Assembly (NCBI RefSeq): GCF_003666245.1
Contig: NZ_MJLZ01000022.1
Location: forward strand, 1-64,000
Direction of reading: 5' to 3'
Origin: Brenneria alni
GTDB lineage: Bacteria > Pseudomonadota > Gammaproteobacteria > Enterobacterales > Enterobacteriaceae
DNA: 64,000 nucleotides
Shown here: positions 60,077-64,000 of the stretch, one piece after another
Layout of the letters: each line of letters begins with the position of its first letter
Numbering within the stretch: the first letter of the stretch is position 1
The notes under the pieces: model-generated
Told to the model about the DNA's origin: nothing
Database searches by the model: none
Seen by the model: the letters and a program-made list of their open reading frames with translations, nothing else
Position numbers and translations under genes: made by a program

Positions 60077-61329
60077 GGATTGACTCCTGTTGATGGGTTT
60101 GCCAGTTCTGTCAGACAGCAGGCGAGGGCTCTGGCGCCAAGCCAGAGCGAATGGGGATCGGTATATTCAGCCGGGTTGTGGCTGATGCCGTTACGGCTTG
60201 GGACGAAAAACATACTGGTCGGGCAGTGCCGGGCCAGATACATTGCATCATGGAAGGCGCCGGAAACCAGTTGGCCGGTCGGAATGTCCAGCGCATCGCA
60301 GCACGCCTGTTGTTGCGCCAGCAGATGACGGTCAAAGGCGACCGGCGGCTGAAACAGTGATGACGTCACGGCGACGTCGTCTGCGGCAAGGCCAGCCATC
60401 ACCGCGTCAAAGCGGGCTAAAACGGCGGCGTCGGGATGGCGGAAATCGACGGTGAAGCTGACTTCGCTCGCCACGGTGTTGATGGCGTTCGGCGTCACCT
60501 GCCAGCAGCCAAAGGTTAAGCGTAGTTGATCGGCTGGCACCTCGGCCACGCCCTGCTCAATGCGATCCGCCAGGCGGCGCGCCAACGTCATGGCATCTTT
60601 GCGGCTGCCCATTGGCGTGGTGCCGGCATGGGCGCTCTGACCGAGGCAGCGAACCTGATACCAGCGAACGCCCTGAATGCCCTGTACGGTCGCCAGCGAC
60701 AGCCCGGCCTGTTCAAGCACCGGCCCTTGTTCGATATGCAGCTCGATAAATGCCGCCATCGGGTAGGCGGCGCGGCGCGGCAGGGAGGCAAAGCGGCGGT
60801 GACAGTCGGCCAGCGCCGCGCCGACCGTCACGCCGTCCTGATCGCGATTTTGCAGATAGCCTGCCAGACGGCCTGGATCGACAAAGGCGCTGGAACCCAT
60901 AGCGCCGGGGGCGAAGCGGCTGCCTTCCTCATTGGTCCAGACCACCACTTCCACTGGCCGCTGGGTAACGATGCCAGCCTCATTGAGCGCGGCAATGCAT
61001 TCGATGCCCGCCATAACGCCGTAGCACCCATCCAGATTGCCGCCGCATGGCTGGGTATCCATATGGCTGCCGGTGACCACCGGCGGCAGATCCTGCAATC
61101 CCGCACGGCGAATAAACAGGTTGGCGCAACTATCGGTGGACACCTCGCAGCCCAGCGATCGCGCCAGATCGATAAGCCACGTTCTCGCGTCCAGATCTTC
61201 TGCGGAAAGCGCCTGACGGTTTACCCCGCCGGAGGCCAGCGCGCCGAAGCGCGACAAGGCGGCCAGATTATCGAGCAGACGTGTCTGGCTGACACCATCA
61301 GCGGCTTTTTTGGCCGGTTCACTGACCAT
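60073..61329 (-). CDS. M20-family amidohydrolase (allantoate/carbamoyl amino acid hydrolase type)
   Basis: A dinuclear metal amidase of the AllC/HyuC/beta-ureidopropionase group that cleaves N-carbamoyl or ureido compounds. TGSHMDTQPCGGNLDGCYGV, WTNEEGSRFAPGAMGS, AFIELHIEQGPVLEQ, SAHAGTTPMGSRKDAM and SGAFHDAMYLA carry the metal and substrate residues. GGAG seven nt before ATG at 61329 supports this start (418 residues), overlapping the ATPase gene by 11 nt; longer starts run deep into that gene in a non-conserved frame. The exact substrate cannot be assigned. Confidence 0.88.
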   Translation of the reverse strand: MVSEPAKKAADGVSQTRLLDNLAALSRFGALASGGVNRQALSAEDLDARTWLIDLARSLGCEVSTDSCANLFIRRAGLQDLPPVVTGSHMDTQPCGGNLDGCYGVMAGIECIAALNEAGIVTQRPVEVVVWTNEEGSRFAPGAMGSSAFVDPGRLAGYLQNRDQDGVTVGAALADCHRRFASLPRRAAYPMAAFIELHIEQGPVLEQAGLSLATVQGIQGVRWYQVRCLGQSAHAGTTPMGSRKDAMTLARRLADRIEQGVAEVPADQLRLTFGCWQVTPNAINTVASEVSFTVDFRHPDAAVLARFDAVMAGLAADDVAVTSSLFQPPVAFDRHLLAQQQACCDALDIPTGQLVSGAFHDAMYLARHCPTSMFFVPSRNGISHNPAEYTDPHSLWLGARALACCLTELANPSTGVNP

Positions 61330-62131
61330 TGACGAACTCCGATTCATTAAGTTGCAGCGGGCTTCTGAACCACGGCGCAAGAAAGGCCCGCAGGCGTTCA
61401 GTTTGCGGATTACGCAACAGCGTACCCGGCGGCCCGCTTTCCACCACGCCGCCGTCCGCCATAAACACGATGCGCGAAGAGATATGGGCGGCGAATGACA
61501 TCTCATGCGTGACCATCACCATAGTAATACCTCTGCCCGCGAGCGCTTTTATCACGTCCAGCACTTCCTCGACCCGTTCGGGGTCGAGCGCGGAAGTTGG
61601 CTCGTCCAGCAACAGCAGTTCCGGTTCCAGCGCCAGCGCACGGGCAATGCCGACGCGCTGCTGCTGTCCGCCCGACAGGCGCGACGGCCAGGCATCGGCC
61701 TTTTCCGTCATACCGACCTGCGCCAGCGCGGCGGCGGCACGTTGCCGGGCCTGATGACGCGGCAGTTTTTTCCCCAGCACCAGCGGCGCGGTGACGTTCT
61801 CCAGCACCGTCATATGCGGCCACAGATTGAATTGTTGAAATACCATCGCCAGCGGACGGCGCACGTCGGCAATCAGCGCCGGGCTGTCACGGTGTTGTGG
61901 TTCGCGCCCCGGCCCGCTGTAGCCTAACAACTGGCCTTTAATCCAGATCTCCCCTTCATCATAGGCTTCCAGAAAGTTCATGCAGCGCAGCGCGGTGGTT
62001 TTGCCCGATCCCGACGGGCCGATCAGCGTGACGATCTCGCCGGCATCGACGGCCAGATTGATATTTTTCAGCACCCGGTTGCCATCAAACGATTTGCCGA
62101 CATCGCGCAGTTCGATAAGGGTTTCAGCCAT
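61319..62131 (-). CDS. Polar amino acid-type ABC transporter ATPase
   Basis: A 270-residue ATPase of the HisP/GlnQ type. Walker A GPSGSGKTT, Q-loop MVFQQFNLWPHMTVLENV, signature LSGGQQQRVGIARAL, Walker B LLLLDEPTSALDPE and the H-loop VTHEM are complete. An insert after the Walker A region (SGPGREPQHRDSPALIADV) is longer than in GlnQ. It is paired with two permeases and a binding protein upstream, and its 3' end overlaps the M20 gene. Confidence 0.94.
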   Translation of the reverse strand: MAETLIELRDVGKSFDGNRVLKNINLAVDAGEIVTLIGPSGSGKTTALRCMNFLEAYDEGEIWIKGQLLGYSGPGREPQHRDSPALIADVRRPLAMVFQQFNLWPHMTVLENVTAPLVLGKKLPRHQARQRAAAALAQVGMTEKADAWPSRLSGGQQQRVGIARALALEPELLLLDEPTSALDPERVEEVLDVIKALAGRGITMVMVTHEMSFAAHISSRIVFMADGGVVESGPPGTLLRNPQTERLRAFLAPWFRSPLQLNESEFVNGQ

Positions 62132-62135
62132 AGGG

Positions 62136-62777
62136 TTATCCTTTAGAGGTCTGCCAGCGGCTGAACAGGTGAATGCTCAGGCTGACGGCCTGCGCCAGCA
62201 GCCAGTAGCTCAGGATCAGCAAAGCGTAGGGCAGGACGTAGGTATAGGTATTGGCGACGATCTGTCCGGTCGTCATGGTGAGTTCGGGCACGGTGATCAC
62301 CGAGGCCACCGCGCTTTCTTTAATGGTCAGAATGAACTGATTGCCGAGCAGCGGCAGGCTGAAACGCATTGCCTGCGGCGTCTGGATATGCCAGAAGCTC
62401 TGCCACGGCGAAATATTATGCGCCGCCGCCGCTTCCAACTGACCACGGCCAATGCTCTGCCAACTGGCGCGGAAAATTTCGCCAAAATAGGCGGCGCTGT
62501 ATAACGTCAACGACAAAATGGTGGCTTCAATGGCGCTCAACATAATGCCGACCGACGGCAGACCGAAATAGATGACCGCCAACTGCGCCAGATAAGGGGT
62601 GCCGCGAATCAGCCAGACATAGACGCGCCATGCGGCATAGAGCGCCCGCTGCTGACGGCACGTCGCATGTAGGGCGAAACCGAGCAACGCGCCCAGCACC
62701 GCCGAGCAGGCGCTGATCCACAGGGTGACGCCGGTGGCGCGCAGGTAGTCAGGCAGGTAGAGAAGCAGATCGGTCAT
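62136..62777 (-). CDS. Polar amino acid-type ABC transporter permease 2
   Basis: A 213-residue HisMQ-family permease with about five membrane segments. The conserved region is LEAAAAHNISPWQSFWHIQT with PQAMRFSLPLLGNQFILTIK, the EAA loop that contacts the ATPase. Its ATG overlaps the stop of permease 1 by 4 nt (ATGA). Confidence 0.92.
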   Translation of the reverse strand: MTDLLLYLPDYLRATGVTLWISACSAVLGALLGFALHATCRQQRALYAAWRVYVWLIRGTPYLAQLAVIYFGLPSVGIMLSAIEATILSLTLYSAAYFGEIFRASWQSIGRGQLEAAAAHNISPWQSFWHIQTPQAMRFSLPLLGNQFILTIKESAVASVITVPELTMTTGQIVANTYTYVLPYALLILSYWLLAQAVSLSIHLFSRWQTSKG

Positions 62778-63433
62778 GTTCTTTCCTTCACCCAGCGGCG
62801 TTCAAAATAGCGGCCCAGCAGCGCGAGCAGGCTGGTCAGCAGCAGATAGACCAGCGCCGTGGCGATATACACCTGCAAAGGCTGATAGGTTGACGAGGCC
62901 AGTTGCTGGCCCACTCGCATCAGGTCGGTAATGGCGATAACCGACACCACGGCGGAGGCTTTCACCACGTCGATCAGTTCAGAGATCAAGGACGGCAACG
63001 TCAGGCGCAGCACTTGCGGCACCTGAATGCGCCACAGAGTCTGGCGAGAATTCAGGCCGCAGATCGCCGCCGCTTCCAACTGGCCGGGCGGGATGGCGGC
63101 AAAGCCGCTGCGCAGGATTTGTGACTGGTAGGCGGCGGTATTGAGCGTCAGGGCCAGAACGGCGGCGAGATAGCTGGAAATTTCCAGCCCCAGTTCACCG
63201 GGCAGATAAAAGCACAGCAGCATCTGCGCCAGCACCGGTGTGCCACGGAACAGGCTGACCCAGGCGTTGGCGATATTCCGCCACAGCCGCATCGGGCTGC
63301 GTTCCATCAGATGGATCCCCACGCCGACAAAAAAGCCGGCGACGATGGCGGTCAGGCACAACGATGCGGTGGTCACCGCCCCGTTGAGTAAGTCGGGAAG
63401 CCAGGAGAGGAACAGCCGGTAAAAATCGGCCAT
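62774..63433 (-). CDS. Polar amino acid-type ABC transporter permease 1
   Basis: A 219-residue HisMQ-family permease with about five membrane segments. WVSLFRGTPVLAQMLLCFYL and the EAA loop LEAAAICGLNSRQTLWRIQV are typical. It lies 9 nt after the binding-protein gene and overlaps permease 2, making a standard binding protein-permease-permease-ATPase order. Confidence 0.92.
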   Translation of the reverse strand: MADFYRLFLSWLPDLLNGAVTTASLCLTAIVAGFFVGVGIHLMERSPMRLWRNIANAWVSLFRGTPVLAQMLLCFYLPGELGLEISSYLAAVLALTLNTAAYQSQILRSGFAAIPPGQLEAAAICGLNSRQTLWRIQVPQVLRLTLPSLISELIDVVKASAVVSVIAITDLMRVGQQLASSTYQPLQVYIATALVYLLLTSLLALLGRYFERRWVKERT

Positions 63434-63442
63434 ACGTGTCCC

Positions 63443-64000
63443 TTACAGACTCGGCGCAGGCATGTGATCGGCTGGAACGGTCATGGTGAAGCCAAACCAT
63501 TTGTCTTGCAGCGCTTTCATCGTACCGTCGCGGTTGGCTTCGGCAATGCCGTCACTGAACAGTTTTACCAACCGGGCGCTATCTTCATCTTTACGTCCTA
63601 CCCAGCCAAAATAGGTGGTCGGGCCGAGCATCGGTTCTAGCGTGCTGAAGATGCCGGGGCGGCTTTTGATCAGCGGGCCAAGATTCGCCAGCGACTGGGC
63701 GACGCCGTCAAGCCGTTTGTTCGCCAGATCCGCATAGGCTTCATCAAAGGAGACATACTGTTTGATTTCTTTGATGCCGGGCTTGCCGCTGGCTTTTAAC
63801 TGTTCATTGAACGACTGCAAAATCTGCAACTGACCGGATCCGGCCTGTGAGCCGACCACTTTGCCGCTGAGATCGTCCAGCGAGGCAATAGAAGTATCGC
63901 TTTCGCGCTTGAGCAAGGCGACGGTGGATTCGGCAATCGGCATGGTAAATGCAAAATGTTCAATCCGCTGCTTGTTAACGGTAACTGCCGTGACCACGAA
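63443..64000 (-). CDS. Polar amino acid-type ABC transporter substrate-binding protein (partial)
   Basis: The C-terminal 185 or so residues of a family 3 extracellular solute-binding protein; the gene starts beyond the window. IEHFAFTMPIAESTVALLKR, IASLDDLSGKVVGSQAGSG, ADLANKRLDGVAQSLANL and the final TMKALQDKWFG are family blocks. The signal peptide is not visible. Because the frame stays open to the edge, a start inside the window (GTG at 63997) should not be taken as real. Confidence 0.9.
   Translation of the reverse strand, partial: FVVTAVTVNKQRIEHFAFTMPIAESTVALLKRESDTSIASLDDLSGKVVGSQAGSGQLQILQSFNEQLKASGKPGIKEIKQYVSFDEAYADLANKRLDGVAQSLANLGPLIKSRPGIFSTLEPMLGPTTYFGWVGRKDEDSARLVKLFSDGIAEANRDGTMKALQDKWFGFTMTVPADHMPAPSL

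Noticed and set aside
60526-61332. Plus-strand frame of 268 codons opposite the M20 hydrolase gene
   Set aside because: Shadow frame in GC-rich DNA; the minus-strand gene has all its metal-site motifs.

Overview
The window is a chromosomal segment of a member of the order Enterobacterales. Almost every core protein matches its Escherichia coli counterpart along its whole length, but gene blocks that are far apart in E. coli are joined here. A soft-rot or tree-pathogen genus (Pectobacteriaceae, for example Brenneria, Pectobacterium or Dickeya) is a reasonable guess; the sequence alone does not settle the genus.

Layout. 1-0.27 kb: end of an rRNA operon (spacer, 5S rRNA, terminator). 0.25-10.1 kb: mobB-mobA, yihD, srkA-dsbA, polA, Spot 42 RNA, engB, yihI, a decayed small membrane-protein gene and hemN. 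10.1-14.9 kb: the 40-residue gene yshB and the nitrogen-control locus glnG-glnL-glnA, with two NtrC sites, a sigma-54 promoter and an NtrC site at glnL. 15-22.3 kb: typA, yihX, dtd, fabY, an AsmA-family gene (yicH) and the xanthine permease gene. 22.4-28.3 kb: the gmk-rpoZ-spoT-trmH-recG run. 28.8-30.7 kb: eptB and the tRNA-Pro(CGG) gene with its own promoter and terminator. 30.7-33.1 kb: a wrecked genomic island behind the tRNA, with an integrase pseudogene, an intact ribbon-helix-helix/ParE toxin-antitoxin pair and a phage-like fragment, bracketed by a 29-bp near-identical direct repeat. 33.1-49 kb: a CSS-motif EAL phosphodiesterase, yhiN, pitA, uspB/uspA, rsmJ-prlC, rlmJ, gor, katG and a lipoprotein serine hydrolase. 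49.3-51.7 kb: a two-gene restriction-modification system (HNH nuclease plus cytosine-5 methyltransferase) with a LexA box in its promoter region and an intron-like RNA fragment beyond it. 51.8-64 kb: eamA, then a GC-rich run of twelve minus-strand genes encoding two ABC importers, a PuuE-like deacetylase, an M20 amidohydrolase, a DUF1989 protein and an XRE-cupin regulator. This run looks like an uptake and breakdown locus for a ureide or hydantoin-like nitrogen compound.

The most unusual signal that gene calling does not explain is a modular repeat of 73-74 bp seen at three places (8.5, 37.9 and 52.7 kb). Each unit holds up to three short hairpins. The stem sequences differ between sites while pairing is kept, and at all three sites the repeat supplies part or all of the stop codon of the upstream gene. 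The other main leads are the possible SOS control of the restriction-modification operon, the duplicated module in its nuclease, and the ureide locus.
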